Of a DNA stretch of 64,000 nt, positions 21,297-29,751 are shown piece by piece. The notes beneath the pieces were generated by a model, which saw only the letters and a program-made list of their open reading frames with translations, searched no databases and had not been told where the DNA came from. Numbering within the stretch: the stretch's first letter is position 1; each line of letters starts with the position of its first letter. The stretch spans positions 1 through 64,000 of the forward strand of contig DATNQN010000040.1 in assembly GCA_036703985.1 (NCBI GenBank), given 5' to 3'. The position numbers were made by a program, and so were the translations under genes. Source of the stretch: Leptolyngbyaceae cyanobacterium. GTDB lineage: Bacteria > Cyanobacteriota > Cyanobacteriia > Cyanobacteriales > Aerosakkonemataceae.

Positions 21297-21485
21297 TCAT
21301 TTCCATTTATAACGGTTTAAGGTCAAAACTGCGCGTTCCTGACTCACTGCAAATGCCAAAATTTGCTCCTCAGTAATTTTTTGATTTGCATTTCCTGCTT
21401 CCTGTACCTTAAGAACATAGTGACCTAAAAAATTATCACGGTATTTTGTTCTAAAAACGTTAAAGGAAGGTGGACAAAAGCCCAC
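21297..21485 (-). pseudogene. Remnant of a DUF5615 (PIN-like) toxin-type gene
   Basis: The 62-codon frame contains GHYVLKVQEAGNANQKI and LAFAVSQERAVLTLNRYKWK, which follow the DUF5615/PIN-like pattern GHDVxTxxEAG ... VLAFAxxxxRAVLTxNxxDF. A full protein would be about 110 residues, start with a LDEN-type strand and end after the NRxDFxRLH motif. Here the first strand is missing and the frame stops right after the Asn-Arg, so the gene looks truncated at both ends. DUF5615 proteins usually pair with a small antitoxin-like DUF433 protein, not seen here. It sits directly downstream of the Rpn gene. Confidence 0.5.
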
Positions 21486-21493
21486 CCTTCTGG

Positions 21494-22423
21494 TTAATTT
21501 GTTATCTCTCTATCCAACCAATTAACCAAATCAACAACATTAGAAAAATCTAATAAATCCTCACCTAATTCTTCCAATTGCTCGACAGATAGGCTGCGAA
21601 TTCTTACTTCTAAATTAGGAGCAATTCCACCAAAACGACGATTAAGTAGACGCAGAATTAAGGACAAAGCTTCTCGCTGGCGTCCTTGTTCTAATCCTTG
21701 TTCTAATCCTTGCTGCATCCAACTGGTAACAATCTCCATAACTACCTCCCGTACAGATGGTTCAATTGTACTAATTTGGGTTTGGAGAAGCCGCTCTTCT
21801 TCAGCAGTTAAGCGCAGATAAGTATCAACAAATCCAGAAATCAAACGCATTCGCGCTCGATCGAGCTTTAAAGTAGCCATCAAACGCAGACATTCCAATT
21901 TCACTCTCGGTCGATCTTCTGGCGCTATTTTCATTTTGGCCATTAACGCACTGGCTGCCGGATTTTGGTAACGCAGAAAATCTCGCCAATTGAGGCGATT
22001 TAACTGAATTACCCGATAATTGAATTCCAGAACCCGTAAATCGGGAAAATCAACTTGATGGCAAGTTGGTTCTGGACGCTGCGGCACATCGTAGGAAAAT
22101 AATGCGATGGGATAAATAGGTAAATCGTGTTTCTCGTACAAACGAGCAAAATAGCGAAACATCCGTTTGCTGAAGTTTCCTCGTGCTTCGGATTGGTGTT
22201 CGGTGTGAATCAAGAAAAATGATTCTTTACCTTGAAACCTTGCTTTGGCGACTAAATCGGCTTCATATTCTTCCCCAGCAGTAACGTCAGTAAAAATTTC
22301 CTTGTCCAGAAACGTCACTGAATCCCGTTCCAGATAGGACGCTACTTCAGGGAAAAATAAGTCTATGAAGTCTGGAAAGAAAGTAGTAAGCAGTTCTTTA
22401 AAGAGTCTATCGTGGTCTATCAT
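21494..22423 (-). CDS. Rpn-family PD-(D/E)XK nuclease/transposase-like protein with C-terminal DUF4351
   Basis: The protein has about 309 residues. It opens with DHDRLFKELLTTFFPDFIDLFFP, typical of the Rpn (recombination-promoting nuclease) family; EADLVAKARFQ and FFLIHTEHQSEA provide the Asp and Glu-x-Gln residues of the nuclease core. A coiled stretch of GLEQGLEQGRQ units leads to a DUF4351 end (LILRLLNRRFGGI ... VNWLDREI). Rpn proteins nick DNA and promote RecA-independent recombination in E. coli; cyanobacterial copies are multi-gene. The longer frame starts with GTG at 22438, but Met6 (ATG, 22423) fits the usual MIDHDxLFKELL start. Confidence 0.8.
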   Translation of the reverse strand: MIDHDRLFKELLTTFFPDFIDLFFPEVASYLERDSVTFLDKEIFTDVTAGEEYEADLVAKARFQGKESFFLIHTEHQSEARGNFSKRMFRYFARLYEKHDLPIYPIALFSYDVPQRPEPTCHQVDFPDLRVLEFNYRVIQLNRLNWRDFLRYQNPAASALMAKMKIAPEDRPRVKLECLRLMATLKLDRARMRLISGFVDTYLRLTAEEERLLQTQISTIEPSVREVVMEIVTSWMQQGLEQGLEQGRQREALSLILRLLNRRFGGIAPNLEVRIRSLSVEQLEELGEDLLDFSNVVDLVNWLDREITN

Positions 22424-22559
22424 CAGCAGATGTAACACCCAGATAGCAGGATCTTACCAATCCTCAATGCCCGTGGATTGTCGAATCGCAAGATAGAATA
22501 AATCCAGCAACAGTTCTCAACATTAAATAAATTTGTACAGGAGAGGAGAACCAAGACGC

Positions 22560-24629
22560 ATGGGCAAAATAGTCGGCATTGACTTAGGTACAACCAATTC
22601 AGTAGTAGCCGTCATGGAGGGTGGTAAGCCGGTTGTGATTGCCAATGCCGAGGGAATGCGGACAACTCCCTCCGTGGTAGCCTTCAGCAAGGAAGGAGAA
22701 CGCATTGTCGGACAAATGGCAAGGCGACAAGCGGTTCTCAACCCTCAAAATACTTTTTATAATGTGAAGCGGTTTATCGGACGGGGTTATGGAGAACTGA
22801 GTCCGGAGTCGAAGCGAGTGCCGTACACTATTCGGAAGGATGAAAGCGGCAATATTAAAGTGAAATGTCCCCGCCTCAATAAAGAGTTTGCACCAGAAGA
22901 AATTTCGGCGATGGTGTTGCGGAAGTTGGCGGATGAGGCGAGTCGTTATTTGGGGGAAAAGGTGACGGGTGCAGTAATTACCGTACCTGCTTATTTTAAT
23001 GATTCTCAACGACAAGCGACGCGAGATGCCGGACAAATTGCGGGATTGGAAGTAAAACGGATTCTCAATGAGCCAACGGCGGCGGCTTTGGCTTACGGAC
23101 TCGATCGCAGGGAAAGTCAAACTATTTTAGTATTTGACTTGGGTGGCGGTACGTTTGACGTATCGATTCTGGAAGTGGGAGATGGGGTATTTGAAGTAAA
23201 AGCCACTAGTGGCGATACCCAGTTGGGAGGTAATGATTTTGATAAGAAAATTGTTGATTGGTTGGCAGAACAATTTATCGAACAAGAAAGTGTAGACTTA
23301 AGACGCGATCGCCAAGCTTTGCAAAGATTGATCGAAGCGGCGGAAAAAGCCAAAATCGAACTTTCCGGCGTAACGGTCACCGATATCAACTTACCATTTA
23401 TCACGGCGACGGAAAATGGCCCGGTACACCTGGAAACTCAATTAACTCGATCGCAATTTGAAAGTTTTTGTACGGATTTAGTCACTAGACTTCGCAAACC
23501 AGTCAAACGAGCTTTGGCTGATGCTAACATGAGACCGACCGATATCGATGAAGTGGTATTAGTCGGTGGTGGTACTCGAATGCCAATGGTGCAAGAGTTG
23601 GTTCGTAGTTTAATCGATCGCGAACCAAATCAAAACATCAACGCCGATGAAGTAGTGGCAGTAGGCGCGGCAATTCAGGCAGGCATTTTGGCAGGAGAAA
23701 TGAAAGATGTGCTGCTGTTGGATGTCACTCCTTTATCTTTGGGATTGGAAACAATTGGCGGGGTGATGAAAAAAATTATTCCCCGCAATACGACAATTCC
23801 AGTCCGTCGTTCCGATATCTTTTCCACTGGTGAAAATAACCAAACTCTGGTAGAAATTCACGTTCTGCAAGGGGAACGGGAAATGGCGGCGGATAATAAA
23901 TCCTTGGGACGTTTTAAACTGTTTGGCATTCCTCCCGCGCCGCGAGGAATACCGCAAATTCAAGTAGCTTTTGATATTGATGCGAATGGAATTTTGCAGG
24001 TAACCGCGCAAGATAAAAGTACGGGTAGGGAACAGAGTATTACGATTCAAGGCGCTTCAACTTTAACTCAAGATGAAGTGAATCGGATGTTGCAAGATGC
24101 TGAGGAATATGCCGAGGCAGATCGGCTAAAAAGAGAGAGAATAGAGAAGAGGAACCGCGCAGAGTCTCTAACTACTCAAGCCGAACGGCAACTGCGAGAA
24201 GTGGCGCTAGATTTCGGAATGCAGTTTGCTAATGAATATCGCTATCGAATCGAAAGTTTAGTTCGGGAATTGCGTGATTATTTGGCAAAACAGGACGATC
24301 GAGGGATCGATCGCGCTTATGCAGATCTGCAAGATGCCATATACGAGTTGCAACGAGAAGTCCGCTTGCGGTTTAGTGAGGAGGAAGATGACTTTTTCGG
24401 ATCGATTCGTCGCGCCTTCTCCGGCGATGATGACGATGAATACGATCGCGATCGTCCTTACTATCCTAGCCGAGACAACGATCGTCCTTACTATCCTAGC
24501 CGGGACAACGATCGTCCTTACTACGATGTAGGAAGTAAGCCTTCTCGCACGACTTCTGAGAATTTAGGATATGGTAAATCTCGGAAACCTGTTGATGATG
24601 ACTGGGATGATGACGACGACTGGGTATAA
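22560..24629 (+). CDS. dnaK: Chaperone DnaK (Hsp70), DnaK1-like
   Basis: The 689-residue Hsp70 folds or holds client proteins using [17 protein letters not shown] is the first phosphate motif, [16 protein letters not shown] the second, and [18 protein letters not shown] marks the substrate-binding domain. The lid is followed by a long acidic tail, with a 30-base repeat encoding [10 protein letters not shown] units (24450-24523) and an ending rich in Asp and Trp ([10 protein letters not shown]) instead of the usual EEVD-like end. Cyanobacteria have three DnaK types; the extended acidic tail and the near-identity of the first half to what I recall of DnaK1 suggest that type. The open frame begins with TTG at 22533, but the ATG at 22560 has AGGAGAGGAG correctly spaced upstream. 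A J-protein gene follows 87 bases later. Confidence 0.93.
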   Translation: MGKIVGIDLGTTNSVVAVMEGGKPVVIANAEGMRTTPSVVAFSKEGERIVGQMARRQAVLNPQNTFYNVKRFIGRGYGELSPESKRVPYTIRKDESGNIKVKCPRLNKEFAPEEISAMVLRKLADEASRYLGEKVTGAVITVPAYFNDSQRQATRDAGQIAGLEVKRILNEPTAAALAYGLDRRESQTILVFDLGGGTFDVSILEVGDGVFEVKATSGDTQLGGNDFDKKIVDWLAEQFIEQESVDLRRDRQALQRLIEAAEKAKIELSGVTVTDINLPFITATENGPVHLETQLTRSQFESFCTDLVTRLRKPVKRALADANMRPTDIDEVVLVGGGTRMPMVQELVRSLIDREPNQNINADEVVAVGAAIQAGILAGEMKDVLLLDVTPLSLGLETIGGVMKKIIPRNTTIPVRRSDIFSTGENNQTLVEIHVLQGEREMAADNKSLGRFKLFGIPPAPRGIPQIQVAFDIDANGILQVTAQDKSTGREQSITIQGASTLTQDEVNRMLQDAEEYAEADRLKRERIEKRNRAESLTTQAERQLREVALDFGMQFANEYRYRIESLVRELRDYLAKQDDRGIDRAYADLQDAIYELQREVRLRFSEEEDDFFGSIRRAFSGDDDDEYDRDRPYYPSRDNDRPYYPSRDNDRPYYDVGSKPSRTTSENLGYGKSRKPVDDDWDDDDDWV
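24450..24523 (+). repeat. In-frame 30-bp tandem repeat in dnaK
   Basis: Two full 30-base units (24450-24479 and 24480-24509, one mismatch) and the first half of a third encode [10 protein letters not shown] repeats in the DnaK tail. Near-identical units suggest recent expansion. The repeats fall between the lid and the acidic end, where length can change without harming the fold. Confidence 0.85.
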
Positions 24630-24630
24630 G

Positions 24631-24658
24631 GAAGGATGAAGGATGAAGGATGAAGGAT
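24631..24658. repeat. Heptamer repeat GAAGGAT x4
   Basis: Four perfect GAAGGAT units start two bases after the dnaK stop. This is the complement of the ATCCTTC heptamers seen elsewhere in the window. It lies in the 87-base gap to the J-protein gene. Confidence 0.8.
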
Positions 24659-24716
24659 AACTTCATTCTTCCTGATTCGCACTTCACGCTTTATACTTCA
24701 CACTTTATAGTAGGCT

Positions 24717-25715
24717 ATGCAAAATTTTCGGGATTATTACGCTATTCTGGGTATTGCCAGAGATGCTTCGGCAGAGGAAATCAAGAAAGTATATCGGCGA
24801 CTCGCTAGACAATATCACCCGGATTTGAATCCAGGTGATAAAACTGCGGAAGAAAAATTTAAGGATATCGGTGAAGCTTACGAAGTTCTCTCCGATCCGG
24901 CTAAGCGATCGGAATACGACCAATATAGTCGCTTTTGGAATAAGCGCGGTTTCCAAAAGCGGAATTTTCGCCAATCGAAAAGCTGGTTTAATCGAGGAAA
25001 TGGCGATCGCAATTCTGACCAAACAAAAGATTATAGTAATGCGGCAGATTTTAATACCTTTATCGATGATTTGCTGGGACGCCGCCGGGAAAGGCGAGTA
25101 GTCACCACGGTAACTGAAGAACCTCCGCCACGACGCAATACCCAAAACGATGCTTTCCGTCCCGGTACTAGCAAAGTATCATATACGATTCCCGCTCGCA
25201 CCCGCAAAGATATCGAAGCGAGATTGACTTTGCCTTTAGAAAAAGCATATCAGGGGGGATTGGAGAGAATTCGTTTGGAAGATGGGAGAATGATCGAAAT
25301 TAATATGCCTCCCGCAATGATAACAGATCAGCGCGTTCGTCTCCGAGGGCAAGGCTTAGATGGCGGCGACCTTTATCTAATTATTACCATTGCATCCCAT
25401 TCCTTTTTTCAATTAGAAGGTGAAGACGTTCTTTGCCACATCCCCGTTACCCCTAGCGAAGCAATTTTAGGTGGACAAATCCAAGTACCAACCCTTGATG
25501 GCCCTGTTAAAATGACAGTACCACCAGGAGTTAAAACCGGTCAAAGATTGCGTCTTGCTAATAAAGGTTATCCCAACGATGAAGGTGAACGGGGAGATCA
25601 ATTAGTAGAAATTCAAGTTGTCATCCCTAAAGATATCAGTCCCCAAGAACGAGAATTGTATGAAAAATTGAGGGAAATAGAAACATTTAATCCGCGTGCT
25701 GATTTACTGGTGTGA
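24717..25715 (+). CDS. J-domain co-chaperone (DnaJ/CbpA type without zinc fingers)
   Basis: In this 332-residue protein, residues 4-70 are a J domain with [14 protein letters not shown], the HPD triad in [10 protein letters not shown], and [22 protein letters not shown] Gly/Phe-poor, Arg/Asn/Ser-rich linker follows. From about 155 on come two DnaJ C-terminal beta domains ([54 protein letters not shown]). There are no CxxCxGxG zinc repeats, so it is a class B (CbpA-like) J-protein. Its position after dnaK suggests it stimulates that Hsp70. The short dnaK-J gap contains only heptamer repeats and no clear terminator, so one transcript is likely. Confidence 0.9.
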   Translation: MQNFRDYYAILGIARDASAEEIKKVYRRLARQYHPDLNPGDKTAEEKFKDIGEAYEVLSDPAKRSEYDQYSRFWNKRGFQKRNFRQSKSWFNRGNGDRNSDQTKDYSNAADFNTFIDDLLGRRRERRVVTTVTEEPPPRRNTQNDAFRPGTSKVSYTIPARTRKDIEARLTLPLEKAYQGGLERIRLEDGRMIEINMPPAMITDQRVRLRGQGLDGGDLYLIITIASHSFFQLEGEDVLCHIPVTPSEAILGGQIQVPTLDGPVKMTVPPGVKTGQRLRLANKGYPNDEGERGDQLVEIQVVIPKDISPQERELYEKLREIETFNPRADLLV

Positions 25716-25802
25716 TGGCGAAATGGCGATCTGACAGATCAAAAAGGATCAAAAGATTTGTGTTGTATTTGTGAAAAGTATTGAATAAAAGTGAAGTAGA
25801 TT

Positions 25803-25835
25803 AGAAACCCGGTTTCTTTAAGAAACCGGGTTTCT
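25803..25835. repeat. AAACCCGGTTTCTT palindrome, copy 2
   Basis: A 16-base arm beginning AGAAACCCGG (25803-25818) and its perfect complement (25820-25835) are separated by one T. It is the longest of the five copies and sits between the J-protein gene and a Uma2 gene. Confidence 0.85.
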
Positions 25836-25889
25836 GACTTCTCGTAATTTCAAATGATATAATTATATAAGAGCGCGATTTCCAAAACA

Positions 25890-26474
25890 ATGGCTGCCAA
25901 TCAAAGCCAAGATTACATTTCTCCTCAAGATTACCTAGCAGGAGAAGAACTCAGCCCCATCAAGCACGAATATATTGATGGAGAAGTCTACGCAATGGCT
26001 GGGGCTAGCGATCCTCATGCTACCATTGCCGGAAACTTATTTGCCCTGTTAAGAAATCATGTCCGAGGTACTGGCTGCCGTGTCTATATGGCAGATATGA
26101 AAGCTTATATTGAAACAGCGAATATCTTTTACTATCCTGATGTGATAGTAACTTGTGATTCACGCGATCGAGAATTGCTGAATCATAAAAAATATCCTTG
26201 TTTAATTGTCGAAGTTTTATCCAAATCTACAGAAGCATTTGATAGAGGTGATAAATTTTTCGACTATCAACAATTGGAAAGCCTCCAAGAATATGTTTTA
26301 ATTAACCAAAAGCGCCAGCGGGTAGAATGTTTCCGTCGAAATGCGGAAGGATTTTGGACATTGCAGACTTATAATCAAGGTAGTGAAATTTATTTGGCAA
26401 GTATCGATTTTCGGACTAGCATTGATAGTTTATATGAAGATGTGAATTTTGGAGATAATGAAGCAGAAAACTAA
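25890..26474 (+). CDS. Uma2-family endonuclease-like protein (DUF820)
   Basis: The 194-residue protein has the PD-(D/E)XK fold elements of the Uma2 family: KHEYIDGEVYAMAGAS (about 26-41), YYPDVIVTC with the metal-binding Asp, and CLIVEVLSKSTEAFDRGDKF with the Glu, then EYVLINQKRQRVECFRR. All catalytic positions appear present. Uma2 proteins are extremely abundant in cyanobacteria, often dozens per genome, and their biological role is unproven; nuclease activity is inferred from fold. A second family member lies at 32085-32711. Confidence 0.8.
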   Translation: MAANQSQDYISPQDYLAGEELSPIKHEYIDGEVYAMAGASDPHATIAGNLFALLRNHVRGTGCRVYMADMKAYIETANIFYYPDVIVTCDSRDRELLNHKKYPCLIVEVLSKSTEAFDRGDKFFDYQQLESLQEYVLINQKRQRVECFRRNAEGFWTLQTYNQGSEIYLASIDFRTSIDSLYEDVNFGDNEAEN

Positions 26475-26553
26475 TTGTAGGGTGCTTTATATTTTGATTA
26501 TTAGTTGATTTTGAGAAGTTGTTTAGATTTGATCGCACTCTACACGGCTTTTG

Positions 26554-26578
26554 GCGCTAAAGCGCAACTACGTACCTA
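26554..26578. repeat. Dispersed repeat GCGCTAAAGCGCAACTACGTACCT, copy 1
   Basis: A 5-bp hairpin (GCGCTaaAGCGC) followed by AACTACGTACCTA lies at the end of the TPR gene. A diverged second copy, GTGCTgaAGCACAACAACTTACCTA, is at 32052-32076 with the hairpin kept by compensating changes. This conservation of pairing suggests an RNA or DNA hairpin is what is selected or copied. Confidence 0.55.
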
Positions 26579-26587
26579 GAAATTACG

Positions 26588-28768
26588 CTAAACCTTGGGA
26601 TACAAAACCCGACCAATAATAGGGACTGACAAACGGAGGGCAATTAATTGATTAATTTTCAGGCGGTTGGCGAGTTCGCCGAGAAATTCACCCATTTGAT
26701 TTCGCCATACGGTTTGGTTTTCTTTATAAGGTTTTAACCAGTTGTCGAATAGCCAATGTTGCAAAGTTTCAAGTCCTTGGCCTTCGCAGGTGTGGAGTTG
26801 ATTTAGTTGATTTTGCCGCAAGATGAAAATGTGGGTATGTTGGTTAGTGGTGTAAAAATTTAGGATGGCGGTTTCGGCATCGGGAATCAAGGTTTGCATA
26901 TCCTTGACATAGAGGAGTTCTGGTTGCAATTGACCCGCCAAAACTTCGTCTTTACTGCGAATTTGCTGCCAAGCTTTCTTTTTTTCCTTTTCTAATTCTT
27001 TAATCTTTGCGATGATAGCGTCGTCGTTGGGAATTTGCTGGCGAGTGATGGCAAGTGGTTTTGTACCCTCATTGTCAGAAGAACGCAAACGGTTTATTTG
27101 TTCTTGCAGGCGATAGTATTCTTCCACTTCCGGGGGAATTTCGCCTTGGGGGTAGAGGTCTTTGCTGGCGAATAAGTCCGCGAGGTGGCGGGAACGGGAA
27201 CGGTCTGCGGTTTCGACGGCTTTATCGTATTGTTCCAGGTTGATGTAGCATTGGACGGCGTTGGCGTAAACGGAGATGGCTTCTTTTATGATTTCTTGGC
27301 GGCGTTTGTCGGTGGTTGAACCTTTGCGAAGTTGTTCGACTGCTTGCATGGCGGGTTCGTATCCTTCTAAGGCGAGATGCCAGTCGCCTTGGGTAAAGCA
27401 GATTTCACCGAGGTTGCCAGCTGCTCTGAAGCATATATCTGGCATAGTTTCAGGTATGGCAATTTTGAGGCAGTCTCGATAGTTATCAATGGCTTTCTGT
27501 GTTTGCTGCAATTCGCGGTAAGCATTGCCTATGTTGTTTAAAGAACCCGCTTCTCCTGAGCGGTTTTTGATTTCCCGACTAATGGCTAAAGACTTTTCGT
27601 GCTGGTCGAGCGCTTTTTCGTACTCTCCTAAAGATTCGTAAGCATTGCCTATATTTCCCAAAGCTGTCGCTTCTCCTCGTCGGTCTTTGATTTCCTGACA
27701 AATTTGTAAATGCTCTTTGTGGTAAGATATCGCTTCTTCGTCTTTTCCCTGAAAGTGGTAAACATTGCCTAAATTTCCCAGCGCAGTTGCTTCTCCTTGG
27801 CAGTCTTTAATTTCTCTTTGAATGGCTAAAGAGTGTTCGTAGTGAAATATCGCTTCTTGGTATTCTCCTAGAGAGTAGTGAGCATTCCCTAAATTTCCTA
27901 GAGAACGCCCTTCTCCAAAACGGTATTTGATTTGCCGATAAATAGCTAAAGATTTTTTGTGATGAGTAATCGCTTGTTCGTAATTTCCTAGACAATGGCA
28001 AGCATTGCCTAAATTTCCCCAAGCAGTTGCTTCGCCTTCGCAATCATTGATTTTTTGACTAATAACTAAAGACTTTTCATGGTAATCGATCGCTCGTTTA
28101 TAGTCTCCCAGACAGTTGTAAGCAATGCCTAAATTACCCAGAGAAGTTGCTTTCCCTTTAAGGTCTTTTATTTTCCGACTAATGGCTAAAGACTTTTTGT
28201 AGTAAGTAATCGCTTGTTGGTAATCTCCCAGAGAGAGGCAAACATTGCCTAAATTTCCCAGAGAATTTGCTTCTCCTTGACGGTTTTTAATTTTCTTTTG
28301 AATGTGTAAAGCTCTTTGGTGAGCAGCGATTGATGATTCGTATTCTCCCACAGAGCGGTAAGCATTTCCTAAACTTTCTAGAGAAGCCGCTTCTCCTTGG
28401 CGATCGCGAATAGTTTGATAAATAATAAAGCACTTTTGCCAGCACTGAAAAGCTACAACAACCTGGCCAATGTGATATTTCTCATGTCCCCACTTAAATA
28501 AAATATCAGATATTTGTTTTCTGATTACTGTAGGTTGTTTGTCACTACCGATAAGTTCCCCCAATTGCAAGGCAAAATTAGTTAAAAATTTAGCTACCTT
28601 TTGATTACCGTTATTATCAAATTGTTTAGCAGCTACGATTAGCGTTTGCAAAAGTCCGGGGTCGAGTAACTCGGAGTGTGCGTTTACGATTTGCGTTTGT
28701 TCGCTATTGGGACTTTCGATTAGTTTTTGGATGAATTGCCAATAAGCATTTATGCGTGTTTTGTCCAT
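26588..28768 (-). CDS. Tetratricopeptide protein with truncated C-terminal CHAT domain
   Basis: The 726-residue protein has an N-terminal helical part (1-90), then about nine kinesin-light-chain-like TPR units of 40 residues (about 95-460), each with the pattern GNLGNxxxxLGxYxxAI and KSLAIxxxIxDxxGEA. A coiled region follows (about 500-610), then the first strands of a CHAT protease domain (AETAILNFYTTNQHTHIFIL, TVWRNQMGEFLGEL). The usual second half of CHAT, which holds the catalytic His and Cys, is missing: the reading frame ends about 20 residues after NRLKINQL with a non-family tail. TPR-CHAT proteins are caspase-like proteases in signalling or defence; this one should be inactive, or is a decayed gene. 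The open frame itself is intact. Confidence 0.75.
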   Translation of the reverse strand: MDKTRINAYWQFIQKLIESPNSEQTQIVNAHSELLDPGLLQTLIVAAKQFDNNGNQKVAKFLTNFALQLGELIGSDKQPTVIRKQISDILFKWGHEKYHIGQVVVAFQCWQKCFIIYQTIRDRQGEAASLESLGNAYRSVGEYESSIAAHQRALHIQKKIKNRQGEANSLGNLGNVCLSLGDYQQAITYYKKSLAISRKIKDLKGKATSLGNLGIAYNCLGDYKRAIDYHEKSLVISQKINDCEGEATAWGNLGNACHCLGNYEQAITHHKKSLAIYRQIKYRFGEGRSLGNLGNAHYSLGEYQEAIFHYEHSLAIQREIKDCQGEATALGNLGNVYHFQGKDEEAISYHKEHLQICQEIKDRRGEATALGNIGNAYESLGEYEKALDQHEKSLAISREIKNRSGEAGSLNNIGNAYRELQQTQKAIDNYRDCLKIAIPETMPDICFRAAGNLGEICFTQGDWHLALEGYEPAMQAVEQLRKGSTTDKRRQEIIKEAISVYANAVQCYINLEQYDKAVETADRSRSRHLADLFASKDLYPQGEIPPEVEEYYRLQEQINRLRSSDNEGTKPLAITRQQIPNDDAIIAKIKELEKEKKKAWQQIRSKDEVLAGQLQPELLYVKDMQTLIPDAETAILNFYTTNQHTHIFILRQNQLNQLHTCEGQGLETLQHWLFDNWLKPYKENQTVWRNQMGEFLGELANRLKINQLIALRLSVPIIGRVLYPKV

Positions 28769-28835
28769 TATTGCTTTCCTTTATTATTAATTAATAATTA
28801 ATAATTAAGAACATAGTCTAACCGAAGAGGCAATT

Positions 28836-29036
28836 ATGAAATCAGAGTATGACTTTTCCAAAGCAGAACAAGGCAAGTGTTATCATCCTGATGCTACCTT
28901 TCATTATCCCATTTATCTCGAACCAGATGTCGAGCAGTTTGTGACTAAAATTGCTGAACATAAAAATATTGATGTTCAAGTTTTGGTCAATGAATGGCTG
29001 AGAAATAACATTAAACTCATTCAAAGCGTTGAGTAG
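28836..29036 (+). CDS. Small antitoxin-like protein (66 residues)
   Basis: The protein begins MKSEYDFSKAEQGKCYHPD, then PIYLEPDVEQFVTKIAEHKN and VDVQVL-like VNEWLRNNIKLI. The layout (short N-terminal strand, then two helices resembling a ribbon-helix-helix end) is shared with small cyanobacterial proteins that often pair with toxin genes of the BrnT or PIN types. No toxin gene is adjacent: upstream is the TPR gene on the other strand, downstream a palindromic repeat. It may be an orphan antitoxin or a free-standing regulator. Family assignment is tentative. Confidence 0.55.
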   Translation: MKSEYDFSKAEQGKCYHPDATFHYPIYLEPDVEQFVTKIAEHKNIDVQVLVNEWLRNNIKLIQSVE

Positions 29037-29039
29037 GTG

Positions 29040-29104
29040 AGAAACCGGGTTTCTCGATCAACTCTGGATGAGTCTGCCTTAATCATAACAGAAACCCGGT
29101 TTCT
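29040..29104. repeat. AAACCCGGTTTCTT palindrome, copy 3 (arms split by 35 bases)
   Basis: AGAAACCGGGTTTCT (29040-29054) and its perfect complement (29090-29104) are separated by a 35-base loop, unlike the one-base centre of copies 1 and 2. It starts two bases after the stop codon of the antitoxin-like gene and could act as its terminator. Confidence 0.8.
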
Positions 29105-29174
29105 TAACCCTAGATAGCGATAGATTATTGAATCTGTTAAACTTATGTAAAGAAGAGAAAGGGAGTCAAACAAA

Positions 29175-29663
29175 ATGACAAATATTCAATCAATAACAAC
29201 TGCCATAACATCCCTTTACAAACAGGATTTTTATCTGTGGTTACAGACAAATATCAATTTATTAAAAGAGGGGAAATTTGCCGAAATAGATTTAGAAAAC
29301 TTACTAGAGGAACTGGAAAGTATGGGGAGAAGCGATAAAAATGCTTTAAAAAGTAATCTAAGGGTACTTCTCATGCACTTACTCAAGTATAAATATCAGC
29401 CAAAAAAACGAACAAATAGTTGGAATTACACCATTATAGAACATCGTATTCGCCTCCGAGATACTTTCAAAACCAGCCCGAGTTTATATCGTTTTTTTGA
29501 AGAGATTTTTAATGAAGCTTATCAAGATGCTAGGGAACTCGCCGCTGCTGAAACAGGTTTATCGATTAAGATATTCCCTCCCGAATCTCCCTTTACTGTA
29601 GAAGAAGTTCTGAATGCTGATTTTTTACCTGCTGAGAGCGATGAGCCTGGAAATATTGAATAA
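29175..29663 (+). CDS. DUF29-family protein
   Basis: The 162-residue protein is a clear DUF29 member: YKQDFYLWLQTNINLLKEG (15-33), LENLLEELESMGRSDKNALK, VLLMHLLKYKYQPKKR and NSWNYTIIEHRIRLRD. The C-terminal half has SPSLYRFFEEIFNEAYQDAR, also typical. The family is helical, cytoplasmic and of unknown role, and highly expanded in cyanobacteria. It is flanked on both sides by AAACCCGG palindromes. Confidence 0.85.
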   Translation: MTNIQSITTAITSLYKQDFYLWLQTNINLLKEGKFAEIDLENLLEELESMGRSDKNALKSNLRVLLMHLLKYKYQPKKRTNSWNYTIIEHRIRLRDTFKTSPSLYRFFEEIFNEAYQDARELAAAETGLSIKIFPPESPFTVEEVLNADFLPAESDEPGNIE

Positions 29664-29703
29664 TTGAATGAGATATCCTTTACTAGCATTGATTGTTTGT
29701 AGG

Positions 29704-29740
29704 TTAGAAACCCGGTTTCCTTGATAAACCGGGTTTCTAA
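29704..29740. repeat. AAACCCGGTTTCTT palindrome, copy 4
   Basis: TTAGAAACCCGGTTT (29704-29718) pairs perfectly with the complement at 29726-29740 over a seven-base centre. It lies between the convergent DUF29 gene and the membrane protein gene and may terminate both. Confidence 0.85.
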
Positions 29741-29751
29741 GCTCCATTTTC

